Source of the DNA: Thermoleophilia bacterium
GTDB taxonomy: Bacteria > Actinomycetota > Thermoleophilia > Gaiellales > Gaiellaceae
Direction: 5' to 3'
DNA: 34,398 nucleotides
Assembly: GCA_025928515.1 (NCBI GenBank)
Contig: JAICJI010000022.1
Location: 1 to 34,398, forward strand
The notes below the pieces were generated by a model. The model saw only the letters and a list, made by a program, of their open reading frames with translations. It did not search any database and was not told the DNA's origin. Below, one piece after another: positions 15,162 to 22,316 of this stretch. Made by a program: the position numbers and the translations under genes. Each line of letters starts with the position of its first letter. Position 1 is the stretch's first letter.

Positions 15162-16502
15162 CTAATGGGTGAAGTAGACGACGTTGGACGAGAAAGACGC
15201 GCCGCTGGAGCTCGCGGTCTGGAATGTGTCAGCGGCCGACGAAGCGCTGACGATCCGCTTCGCGCCGTCGTACCTGGCGGCGTACCAGCCGGTGAGGCTG
15301 TCGATGCGGACGAACGCGCCGGTGTGCGGGGCGTCGATGAAGTCGCCGCCGCCGATGTAGATCCCGACGTGGTCGAGCCCGTCGAAGAAGACGAGATCGC
15401 CCGGCCGAAGCTGGTCTCGCGGAACCGAGACGGCGTTCGGCGAGTTGAATTGCGCAGCTGCGTTGTGTGGCAGCGCGACGCCGAGCTGCGCGTACACGTA
15501 TTGGACGAGGCCTGAGCAGTCGAAACCGCTCGCCGGCGTCGCTCCGGCCCACTTGTAAGGGATGCCAACGTAGCGGAACGCGAGAGAGACGACGCTGTTC
15601 GACGGTTGGTTCGCGAAGCCGCCGCCGACCGGGAAAGCGAAGCTCGGCTCCGCCAACGCGCTGCTCTGCTCGTCCCGCAGCCTGCCGAGCTGCGCGGTCG
15701 CGGAGGCGAGCTGCCTGCTCAGCTGGGCGACGCGAGCTTCCGCGGCATGGCGGCGGGCTCCGATCAAGGCGGCGTGCTTGTTCGCCTCGAGCTGGTCGGT
15801 GAGGAGGTGGGCCGTGCCGGCGACGCGGAGGAAGCGCCGCTCGGCGTGGGCGAGCGTGCGCGCGCGCAGGCGGGCGGTAGCGACCTGCGTCCTCGAGGTC
15901 GCGATGGTGGCGCGGGCCGTGGAGATCTGAGGTCCCAGGTTCCCGACCGAGAAGAGCGTGTTGCCGCCGACCCGCCCGTAGACCGAGGCGAGCCCCATCA
16001 CCTCGTTCACATACCAGGTCGCGTGGTTGTAGCAATAGACCGCGCGCGTGATGTCGAACTGGCCGCCGCAGCCGGCGAGATAGCGCGCAGCGCTGAAGAT
16101 CGCGTCGATCGGGTTGTCGGGGTCGGCGCGGCCGTCACCGTTCGCGTCGATGCCCCACCGCGCCCAGGTCGACGGCATGAACTGCATCCAGCCGACGGCG
16201 CCGGCCGAGCTCGGCCCGAGATTCTGGCCGAAGTTGGTCTCGACCTTGTTGATCGCCGCGAGCACCGTCCACGGAATGCCGTAGGCGTTGCCGGCCGCCT
16301 GCCAGATCCCGCGTAGAGCAGCGAAGGACATCGGTCCGCCCTGATTCTGCGTGAACGCTACGGCGGAGTCTCCGGACGAGAACGACGTCGAGCCGGCGCC
16401 GCTACGCGCGTGCGAGTCGGCGACGCGGAAGGTGTCGGCAGCCGCGGTGCTCGAGAGCGCCAGCGCGAGCACGGCCGCGAGAAGCGGGATGAGCCGTCTC
16501 AT
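15162..16502 (-). CDS. Bifunctional lytic transglycosylase-NlpC/P60 peptidoglycan hydrolase
   Basis: A 446-residue secreted protein from ATG 16502, 2 nt after the pilT2 stop. The signal peptide is residues 1-22. The transglycosylase domain (about 60-180) has catalytic Glu E88 in KVETNFG, GAVGWMQFMPSTW (102-114) and a Ca-loop-like DANGDGRADPDN. A basic coiled coil (about 195-280) links to an NlpC/P60 endopeptidase domain (about 300-420), with C329 in FDCSGL, H378 in DHVGIYIG and H393 in APHTG as the predicted triad. One polypeptide can thus cut both glycan and peptide bonds. Its place directly after a pilT paralogue implies local wall opening for pilus passage. Confidence 0.9.
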   Translation of the reverse strand: MRRLIPLLAAVLALALSSTAAADTFRVADSHARSGAGSTSFSSGDSAVAFTQNQGGPMSFAALRGIWQAAGNAYGIPWTVLAAINKVETNFGQNLGPSSAGAVGWMQFMPSTWARWGIDANGDGRADPDNPIDAIFSAARYLAGCGGQFDITRAVYCYNHATWYVNEVMGLASVYGRVGGNTLFSVGNLGPQISTARATIATSRTQVATARLRARTLAHAERRFLRVAGTAHLLTDQLEANKHAALIGARRHAAEARVAQLSRQLASATAQLGRLRDEQSSALAEPSFAFPVGGGFANQPSNSVVSLAFRYVGIPYKWAGATPASGFDCSGLVQYVYAQLGVALPHNAAAQFNSPNAVSVPRDQLRPGDLVFFDGLDHVGIYIGGGDFIDAPHTGAFVRIDSLTGWYAARYDGAKRIVSASSAADTFQTASSSGASFSSNVVYFTH

Positions 16503-16504
16503 GG

Positions 16505-17719
16505 CTACTGCTGGCCGGCGACGCGGAGCCTCGGCAGCTCGGCGACTTCATCGGTCGCCTCGTCCGCGGCCTGGTCCGCCTCGGGGGAAGCCTCGGTCTC
16601 GGCGTCCGGCATTGCCTCGAGCTCCAGCTCCGCCGCCGCAACCGACTGCTCCTTGAGAGCGCGCTCGAGGGCGATGAGGAAGTCGTGCCGATTCGAGGAT
16701 GCGTTTGCCGCGACCTCGCGGTCGACCTTCTCCTCCAGCACGAGCTGGATCAGCGCCTTGCTGAAGGTCTGCATCTGGAAGAAGTCGCCTTCGGCGATCG
16801 CCTCGGTGATCTCGTCGGGCTTGTTCTCTCGGATCAGGTCGGCGATGCGCGCGTTGCCGATCATCACTTCGACGGCCGGCACGCGGCCGCCGCCGATCTT
16901 CGGCAGCAGGCGCTGGCTGATGACGCCGCGCAGGACTCCGGCGAGGATGGAGCGGATCAGCTGCTGCTTGACGGCCGGGAAGAACTCGACCATCCGCCCG
17001 AGCGTTTCGGCCGCGTCCACGGTGTGCATGGTCGAAAAGACGAGGTGTCCCGACTCCGCGGCGTTGAGCGCGGTCTCGGCGGTCTCGGCGTCGCGGAGCT
17101 CGCCGATGAGGATCACGTCCGGATCCTGGCGGAGACCGCGGCGGAGGGCCTGCGCGAAGGACGCCGTGTCGAGGCCGACCTCGCGCTGGTTGACGATGCA
17201 GCCGTGGTCGGAGTGCACGATCTCGATCGGATCCTCGATCGTGACGATGTGCTGCCGGCGGGCCCGGTTGATGTGGTCGATGATCGCGGCGAGCGTCGTC
17301 GTCTTGCCCGAGCCGGTGGCGCCGGTGACGAGGACGAGCCCGCGATGCTCCTCGGCCAGGCGGCGGACGCCGGGCGGGAGCGACAGGTCGGCGAAGTCCG
17401 GGACCTCGCGCGGAATGACGCGGAAAGCGATCGAGATCGAGCCGCGCTGGCGGAAGCCGTTGACGCGGAAGCGGGGGAGACCCTCCGGCGAGTACGCGCT
17501 GTCGAGCTCTCCCGTCTCGAGGAACGTCTGCAGCCGCTTCGGAGTCTCGGCGCAGACCTGCTCGAGCGCCAGCTCGAGGTCGCGCTCGGTCATCTCGGGC
17601 TCGCCCTCGAGCTCGCCGAGGTTGCCGTCGCGGCGCACGATCGGAGGACGCTCCACCTTGAGGTGGATGTCACTGGCGCCTAGCTCTACGGCGCGTCGGA
17701 GCACGAGTTCGAGATCCAT
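16505..17719 (-). CDS. PilT-type ATPase, second paralogue
   Basis: A 404-residue PilT/PilU-family ATPase from ATG 17719. Landmarks are GASDIHLK at the N-terminus, Walker A GATGSGKTT (133-141), Asp box VTIEDPIE (159-166), Walker B DVILIGELRD and the His box TMHTVDAA. No zinc cysteines, so it is a retraction-type rather than an extension-type motor. The C-terminal ~50 residues are an acidic Ala/Glu/Asp tail not found in the first PilT. It shares a promoter architecture with the first PilT but heads a different operon (wall hydrolase, PASTA, minor pilins). It may be a PilU-like helper or act on a second pilus subset. Confidence 0.92.
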   Translation of the reverse strand: MDLELVLRRAVELGASDIHLKVERPPIVRRDGNLGELEGEPEMTERDLELALEQVCAETPKRLQTFLETGELDSAYSPEGLPRFRVNGFRQRGSISIAFRVIPREVPDFADLSLPPGVRRLAEEHRGLVLVTGATGSGKTTTLAAIIDHINRARRQHIVTIEDPIEIVHSDHGCIVNQREVGLDTASFAQALRRGLRQDPDVILIGELRDAETAETALNAAESGHLVFSTMHTVDAAETLGRMVEFFPAVKQQLIRSILAGVLRGVISQRLLPKIGGGRVPAVEVMIGNARIADLIRENKPDEITEAIAEGDFFQMQTFSKALIQLVLEEKVDREVAANASSNRHDFLIALERALKEQSVAAAELELEAMPDAETEASPEADQAADEATDEVAELPRLRVAGQQ

Positions 17720-17730
17720 CGGCTTCCCTC

Positions 17731-17758
17731 CAATCGGCCGCTTAGGCCGTCGGCTTTA
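17731..17758 (-). promoter_or_regulatory. Sigma-28-type promoter of the pilT2 operon (site B)
   Basis: Minus strand TAAA (17758-17755), 16 nt, GCCGATTG (17738-17731). The -10 core GCCGAT and the -35 are exact, with the same spacer as the pilT1 site. The -10 ends 11 nt before the ATG. A purine-rich GGAGGG at 17730-17725 overlaps the predicted transcription start, so either translation is near-leaderless or another start exists upstream. Confidence 0.72.
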
Positions 17759-17771
17759 TACCCGTCCCTCG

Positions 17772-17805
17772 GATGAGCGTTTTTGGCTTAACCGGGCCGC
17801 TCATC
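17772..17805 (-). terminator. Inverted repeat at the end of the coiled-coil operon
   Basis: A perfect 8-bp stem GATGAGCG/CGCTCATC (17805-17798 and 17779-17772 on the minus strand) with an 18-nt loop. It sits between the end of the small secreted-protein gene and the pilT2 promoter. There is no U-tract after the stem on the minus strand, so its termination efficiency is uncertain. Confidence 0.4.
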
Positions 17806-17809
17806 GCCG

Positions 17810-18088
17810 TCATCCGTTCGGCGTCTGGGACGACACGACCGGCGCAAGACAGTGCCAGTACTCCCGGTGGCGGCCCATCGAGGTCAGCGTGCACGACTTG
17901 TTGGTCAGATCCGGCCAGCCGTCGAGCCGGCCCTTCGAGCAGCTCATCTCGGTCTGGTCGGACTTGCCGCCGGACGCGAGCGCGGTGCAGCTGCTCAGCA
18001 GCCCGGCGTCTTTCAGTACGCGTCCGTCTTTGATGGCGGCCATCACGCCGACCAAGAGTGCTCCGACGATGAAGATCTTCAGCAACAT
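17810..18088 (-). CDS. Small secreted or membrane-anchored four-cysteine protein
   Basis: A 92-residue protein from ATG 18088 with GGAG about 8 nt upstream. The N-terminal hydrophobic segment (about 3-19, LKIFIVGALLVGVMAAI) looks like a signal anchor. The remaining ~70 residues carry four cysteines in SSCTAL, EMSCSK, KSCTLT and WHCLAP contexts, which could make two disulfides. No domain is recognised. It lies 77 nt downstream of the membrane coiled-coil gene and is probably the last gene of that unit. The coding call rests on start, ribosome-binding site and composition. Confidence 0.6.
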   Translation of the reverse strand: MLLKIFIVGALLVGVMAAIKDGRVLKDAGLLSSCTALASGGKSDQTEMSCSKGRLDGWPDLTNKSCTLTSMGRHREYWHCLAPVVSSQTPNG

Positions 18089-18165
18089 CGGCCTTCTCCC
18101 GGCTCGTATTGCGCTCGTCCGTCGGCATCGGGCACGATCGCCCCGATCCCTCCTTCGGGCGAACC

Positions 18166-18720
18166 TCAGCGCGCGATGAGCGCTTCGAGCTCCCGCTCGA
18201 GCTCGGCGAGCTCGTTGCCGTGCCGCCCGATGCCGCCGCCGAGCTCGTCGAGCGTGTGCTCGAACCGCTTGCGCTCGTCGGCGACGAGCTCATTGAGCCC
18301 GTCCCGCTCGGCTTCGAGCTCGCGGATGCGCTGCTCGAGCCGCTCGGCGTTTGCGCTGGCGGCTGCGGACTCGCGTGAGAGCTGCGTGGCGAGGTTCGCG
18401 AGCGCGTGGCGGTGCTCCTCGAGCTCCGCGCCCGTCGCGGCCAGCTCGGCCTCGAGCCCGGCGATGATGTGTGTCTTGCGCCGCCAGAGCGGCAGCCGGG
18501 CAGCGTCGACGGCTGCCGGCGCGAAGTCGACCTTCTGCGTTTCCTCGATCGTGCGGCCGGCGATGATCGCGACGGCCCCGACGACGGCGGCCAGCAAGAT
18601 CCCGGCGGCGTAGAGCACGCCCGGGAGGCCGCCGACCTTGAGGTAGGCCACCGCGGCGATCGCGGCGCCCACACCGGCAGTGCCCGCCGCGGCGAGCTTG
18701 CGTGCCGGCACGGTTCTCAC
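18166..18720 (-). CDS. Two-transmembrane coiled-coil protein in the pilus locus
   Basis: A 184-residue protein from GTG 18720, fixed by a GTGA overlap with the upstream stop. Two hydrophobic helices occupy about residues 8-28 and 32-56, followed by a cytoplasmic coiled coil (about 85-182, LEQRIRELEAERDGLNELVADERKR split by short breaks). No known family is recognised. The layout (short hairpin in the membrane with a long coil inside the cell) would suit a membrane tether for the other coiled-coil proteins encoded immediately upstream. This is inference from order and topology. Confidence 0.75.
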   Translation of the reverse strand: MRTVPARKLAAAGTAGVGAAIAAVAYLKVGGLPGVLYAAGILLAAVVGAVAIIAGRTIEETQKVDFAPAAVDAARLPLWRRKTHIIAGLEAELAATGAELEEHRHALANLATQLSRESAAASANAERLEQRIRELEAERDGLNELVADERKRFEHTLDELGGGIGRHGNELAELERELEALIAR

Positions 18721-19412
18721 TTGATGTGACCGCCGGTGATGATCGCGGCCAGCTCCTGCATCTTCGTCAGGGCGCGATCCAGGCGATTGTCCCGGTCGGC
18801 GAGCTCGTGCCGCAGGCGATCGACCATCTCCCGGTCGCGGAGACGCTCCACCCGCATTCGCTGGAGCTCGGTCTCGAGCTCCTGCACCCGCTGTTCGCGC
18901 GCTGCCATCTCGCCGCCGAGCTCCTGCATCTTCCCGCGCAGCTCCTGGAGCCGGGTCGTCTCGGTGTCGACGAGGCCGAGCACACGCTCGAGCGTCCGTC
19001 CCCAGACGGGTGCGGCCGCGGCCGCCCCGGAGGCGACCATGTCGGTGTTGCCGGCGGTTGCGACGCTCATCGACGCGGCGTCGAGGAGCGAGGCGAGGGT
19101 CGAGGCCTTGACCACGCCGATGGCGACGGCGCCGGAGAAGTGCTCGCGAACGCCCGCGATGCGCTCGGGGGTTGCGTCGGCGAGGACGACGCGAACGTTG
19201 CCGTCTTCGCACCGCACCGGAGCTGCGCCGATGCGCGCGAGCTCCTCGCCACCCACACGAATGGCGGATTCGCTGTCGATCAGGAGCGGCTCGTCGTCGA
19301 GGTACGGAAGCTCCCAGCTGCGCGCGGTGTCGAGCGCCGCGCTGCGCTCGTCGCCCGGCTCGACGCGGGGCTCTTCGTCGTACGTGGTGTCGCTGTCGAA
19401 ATAGTCGTCCAT
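18717..19412 (-). CDS. MshEN-C-like domain plus coiled-coil protein
   Basis: A 231-residue soluble protein from ATG 19412 with GGAGGC at 19422-19417. The acidic N-terminus (1-35) is followed by a region at about 45-110 (IRVGGEELARIGAAPVRCEDGNVRVVLADATPE). It resembles the second half of the PilB/GspE N-terminal domain; compare SVPLHVLEQVHAVAYAFEGDTLCVAIADPQ in PilB of this locus, read in two halves. A coiled coil fills about 135-225. There is no ATPase domain. A sigma-28-type promoter (19443-19470) precedes it and it is coupled to the two-TM coiled-coil gene. It may be an adaptor interacting with the MshEN protein encoded just upstream. Confidence 0.72.
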   Translation of the reverse strand: MDDYFDSDTTYDEEPRVEPGDERSAALDTARSWELPYLDDEPLLIDSESAIRVGGEELARIGAAPVRCEDGNVRVVLADATPERIAGVREHFSGAVAIGVVKASTLASLLDAASMSVATAGNTDMVASGAAAAAPVWGRTLERVLGLVDTETTRLQELRGKMQELGGEMAAREQRVQELETELQRMRVERLRDREMVDRLRHELADRDNRLDRALTKMQELAAIITGGHIK

Positions 19413-19442
19413 CGCAGGCCTCCAATTCGCGTATCTGCGCAG

Positions 19443-19470
19443 GTATCGGCTGTTGCTGCGCCGTTCTTTA
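19443..19470 (-). promoter_or_regulatory. Sigma-28-type promoter of the 19.4-17.8 kb coiled-coil operon (site C)
   Basis: Minus strand TAAA (19470-19467), 16 nt, GCCGATAC (19450-19443), 11 of 12 matches to consensus. The leader would be about 24 nt and contains GGAGGC. The element lies in the 71-bp gap after the stop of the large coiled-coil gene, so it marks a separate transcription unit. Confidence 0.78.
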
Positions 19471-19483
19471 GGCGCGAAGCGCT

Positions 19484-21751
19484 TTACACCTGCGCGAGAT
19501 AGACGCAGACGTCGCCGCCGGGGAGCGTGCGGCCGCTGCGGGCGACCTCGTAGACGATCGGATCGTCGCGGTCCGGGAGCACGAGCTCGACGATCTGACC
19601 CGCCTGCGGCGGGACTCCCGTCTGCGGGACGAGCTCGTAGCCGTTCGGTCCCGGCACGAAGAGCGAGTAGTCGACCTCTGCGGTTTCCGGTGCGGCCTCG
19701 GGCTCGGATTCGGGCTCGGTCTCTGCCTCGGCCTCGCCGGTCTCGTCGGCGCGTATGGTCTCCTGCGGAAGCTCGTTGACTCCCGAGCCGAGTTCGGCCG
19801 CGAGGCTGCGTACCACCTCGAGCGCATCGAGCAGGCGCTGCGAGCCGAGCTGCAGCTTCTGCTCGCGCTCGTCGGCGGCCGCGGCTGCGGCGGCGAGCTG
19901 CTCGATAGCCGAGCCGAGCTCCTGTTCGAGGATCGTCCGCTGGGAGAGGAGCGTCTGGCGCTCGCCCTCGTGGCGATCCTGCTCCTCGGCGAGCAGGCGA
20001 GACCGCTCTTCGGCCTCGGTCTGCGCCTCGGTGGCGACGATCTGGAGCCGCTCGACCTCGGCGACCGCGCGGTCGCGCTCGGCCTCGAGCGCGATCTGGG
20101 ACTCGCGCACGCGCTCGGCCTGCTGCAACATCTCTCGAGCTTCCTCGAGCTCGGCGTGCAAGCTGTCGCGTTCCTCGACGACGCCGCGCAGCTCGAGGGC
20201 GCAGCTCTCCTGCACCTCGGCGAGCGTCGTCTGGAGCCGCTCGACCTCGACCCGTAGCTCGTCGCGCTCCTCGGCGGCGGGGCCGACGACAGCGAGTCGC
20301 TCGAGCGTGTTGCCGAGCTCTTCCGCGACTCGGTCGCGCTGCGCAGTGACGTCGTCGCGCTGAGCTGCGAGCTCGTCGCGCTGTGCGGTGAGGTCGTCGC
20401 GCTGGGCGGTGAGGTCGTCGCGCTCGCCGGCGTGCCGTTCCTGCTCCTCGGCCAGCCGACGCTCGTGCTCGGCGTTCGACGTCTGCGCCTCGGCGAGCGT
20501 CGTCCGGAGCCGATCGAGCTCCTCCCGGGCGCCCGCGAGCTCCTCGCCGAGCCGCTCGAGCTCGCGCTGGTGCTCTCCCTGCGCTTCCGCAAGCGAGCTG
20601 TGGGCCTCGGCAAGAGTGGACTCGAACTGGTCGGCCTCGGCGCGCAGCCGGTCGCGTTCCTCGGCGGCGGAGCCGATCTCTGCCAGCCTCTCGAGCGAGG
20701 AGGCGAGCTCGTCCCGAAGCCGGTCGCGCTGCTCTGCGAGCTCGTCGCGCCGTGCGATGAGCTCGTCCCGGTCGCCCGAATGCCGTCGCTCCACCTCGGC
20801 GAGCGTCGTCTGGACGCGCTCGAGCTCTGCGGCGGCGTTGTCGCGCTCGTCCTGCAAGCGGGTGAGCTCCTCGCTACGGCTGGCCTCGGTCTCGGCGAGT
20901 GCCGTTCGGAGGCGCTCGAGCTCAGTCGTGGCACGCTCGTGTTCTGCCTGCAAATCGGCAAGTTCCTGCTCGCGCTCCTCGGACGAGGTGTCGGCGAGAT
21001 CGCTCTCCAGTCTCGCCACCTCTCTCTGCAGGCGGTCCTGCTCGGTGCGCGCCTCGATCTGGGCGTCGGCGAGCGCAGCTTCCAGTCGCTCGACCTCCGC
21101 GCGAAGCTCTTCAAGCTCAGCCAGCTCCGGGGTCTCGGCTCCCTCGAGAACGTCGTCGAGCGCGCCGGCGAGCGCCTCATCGAGCGCTTCCTCCGGTTCG
21201 GGCTCGGTGCTCTCCTCGACCTCGATCGGCTCGACGGCAGCGGCTTCGTCGAGCGTTTCGACCTCTGCGACTTCTGCGACTGCCTCGGCCTCGACGTCGC
21301 TTTCCGCGACCTCGTCCTCGACAACGACCTCGTGTTCGACGATCTCGGGCTCGACAGGGGCTTCCGTCTCGGGCGGGCCGGCCGCTTCCACGTCCGCGTC
21401 GGGTGTGGACTCGGGCCGGGCCGGCGGAGCGATCGCGGTCGCCGCCAGCCGGAGCTTGGGCAAGCCGGCGCGCGTCTCCGCTGTGTCCGCATCGTCCTCG
21501 GCGTGCCCGGCGTGGAGGCCGAGCGCGAATCCATATTCGGTCTTCAGCGCGCCGCCGCTCTGCATCGCCAGTGCGTGCGCGACTGCGGCACCCGAGGCGA
21601 AGCCGAGCTCGACGATGATCTGCCCGAGCGGCCGCTTCGACTTCTGCTGCACCTCGAGCACGGTCGCGAGCTGCTCCTCGCTGATGAGCCCGAGCTCGGT
21701 CATCAGCTCGCCCAGCTGACGCTGGGGCATGCGCTCTTGCTCGGCGCTCAT
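19484..21751 (-). CDS. MshEN (cyclic-di-GMP-type) N-terminal domain fused to a ~450-residue coiled coil
   Basis: A 755-residue protein. Residues 12-35 and 41-64 each fit the 24-residue MshEN motif (xLGxx[L/M/I] with Gly at 10, Leu/Val at 17, Leu at 21, Gln at 24), separated by the typical 5 residues. An Ala/Glu/Asp/Pro linker follows (about 85-210), then a coiled coil to about 690. The coil includes four 7-residue repeats of the LTAQRDD type. A C-terminal beta-like domain (about 692-755, ending YLAQV) closes it. No ATPase and no membrane segment. A sigma-28-type promoter precedes it. It may relay cyclic-di-GMP to the pilus machine as a long scaffold. The domain pattern is seen; ligand binding is inferred. 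Confidence 0.85.
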   Translation of the reverse strand: MSAEQERMPQRQLGELMTELGLISEEQLATVLEVQQKSKRPLGQIIVELGFASGAAVAHALAMQSGGALKTEYGFALGLHAGHAEDDADTAETRAGLPKLRLAATAIAPPARPESTPDADVEAAGPPETEAPVEPEIVEHEVVVEDEVAESDVEAEAVAEVAEVETLDEAAAVEPIEVEESTEPEPEEALDEALAGALDDVLEGAETPELAELEELRAEVERLEAALADAQIEARTEQDRLQREVARLESDLADTSSEEREQELADLQAEHERATTELERLRTALAETEASRSEELTRLQDERDNAAAELERVQTTLAEVERRHSGDRDELIARRDELAEQRDRLRDELASSLERLAEIGSAAEERDRLRAEADQFESTLAEAHSSLAEAQGEHQRELERLGEELAGAREELDRLRTTLAEAQTSNAEHERRLAEEQERHAGERDDLTAQRDDLTAQRDELAAQRDDVTAQRDRVAEELGNTLERLAVVGPAAEERDELRVEVERLQTTLAEVQESCALELRGVVEERDSLHAELEEAREMLQQAERVRESQIALEAERDRAVAEVERLQIVATEAQTEAEERSRLLAEEQDRHEGERQTLLSQRTILEQELGSAIEQLAAAAAAADEREQKLQLGSQRLLDALEVVRSLAAELGSGVNELPQETIRADETGEAEAETEPESEPEAAPETAEVDYSLFVPGPNGYELVPQTGVPPQAGQIVELVLPDRDDPIVYEVARSGRTLPGGDVCVYLAQV
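20336..20419 (-). repeat. Four 21-bp tandem repeats inside the coiled-coil gene
   Basis: Units at 20399-20419, 20378-20398, 20357-20377 and 20336-20356 encode four successive heptads of type DDLTAQR, DDLTAQR, DELAAQR and DDVTAQR. The 21-bp periodicity preserves frame and heptad register, so unit number could change by slippage without breaking the protein. Confidence 0.8.
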
Positions 21752-21790
21752 GACTGTCTGTCGCCCTGCCGCAGTTGAATCACGGCATTT

Positions 21791-21818
21791 CTATCGGTAA
21801 CGGAAGCATCGAACTTGA
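21791..21818 (-). promoter_or_regulatory. Sigma-28-type promoter of the MshEN coiled-coil gene (site D)
   Basis: Minus strand TCAA (21818-21815), 16 nt, ACCGATAG (21798-21791), 9 of 12 to consensus but with the invariant spacer. The leader would be about 33 nt. The element lies in the 202-bp divergent region shared with the small gene at 21954; no comparable element was found for that gene. Confidence 0.65.
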
Positions 21819-21953
21819 ATGCTGTCGGCTGGTCGGTGGTTTCCCGCAGAAACGCTTGTTCGAGGGATCGCCAGAAACGCCGTTTGGGACGACGATTCGG
21901 GCACAGGACAACTGCGGCGTCCTTGGTCAACCGAGTGGAGGAGGAGCGCCGCA

Positions 21954-22235
21954 ATGTCCAGCACGATCATCGAAGAGGGCCTCACTCACAGGGACAGCCT
22001 GCTCGAGTTCGAACGCGACGTAGCCCGTCGGGAGTCCGAGCGCGTCGAGCTGGCCCGCGAGATCGAAGCGCAGCACGAGCGATTGCACACGCTGCGCGCC
22101 ACCGTGCTCGAAGAGCTCACGAAGCAGCGCCGCGTGACTCTGCCGCGCTGGCCGAGCGGGCCGAAGGTCGTCGCGTCGCTCGTCGACGAGGACGACTGGT
22201 GGGAGAAGATGCTCGGCCGCAAGAGGGCCGCGTAG
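21954..22235 (+). CDS. Small charged helical protein, divergent from the MshEN coiled-coil gene
   Basis: A 93-residue soluble protein from ATG 21954 with ribosome-binding site GGAGGAGG at 21938-21945. Residues about 8-62 form a single charged amphipathic helix or coil (RDSLLEFERDVARRESERVE and onward). A conserved-looking tail PRWPSGPKVV...DDWWEKMLG follows. No family is recognised. Its own strong ribosome-binding site and position between two pilus-associated units suggest a real gene, perhaps a partner for the coiled-coil proteins. A longer in-frame start at 21819 is possible but lacks a ribosome-binding site. Confidence 0.7.
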   Translation: MSSTIIEEGLTHRDSLLEFERDVARRESERVELAREIEAQHERLHTLRATVLEELTKQRRVTLPRWPSGPKVVASLVDEDDWWEKMLGRKRAA

Positions 22236-22269
22236 TCCTGAGGCGAAAAGTCCGGCCGCGCCTCGCGGT

Positions 22270-22295
22270 GGGGAGCTCGGGACGCCGGGCTCCCC
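22270..22295. terminator. Bidirectional terminator hairpin between convergent genes
   Basis: An 11-bp stem GGGGAGCTCGG/CCGGGCTCCCC (one U-G pair) with a GACG tetraloop. It lies between the ends of the small helical gene (22235, plus strand) and the penicillin-binding protein gene (22317, minus strand). There is no T-tract on either side, as is common for such hairpins in high-GC actinobacteria. Confidence 0.65.
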
Positions 22296-22316
22296 TGGCG
22301 CACTAGCGACCGCGGA

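Noticed and set aside
20388-21778. Ser-rich and Leu-rich long frames opposite the coiled-coil gene
   Set aside because: They are reverse-frame images of Glu/Leu/Arg codons of the coiled coil. They show no ribosome-binding site and no domain.
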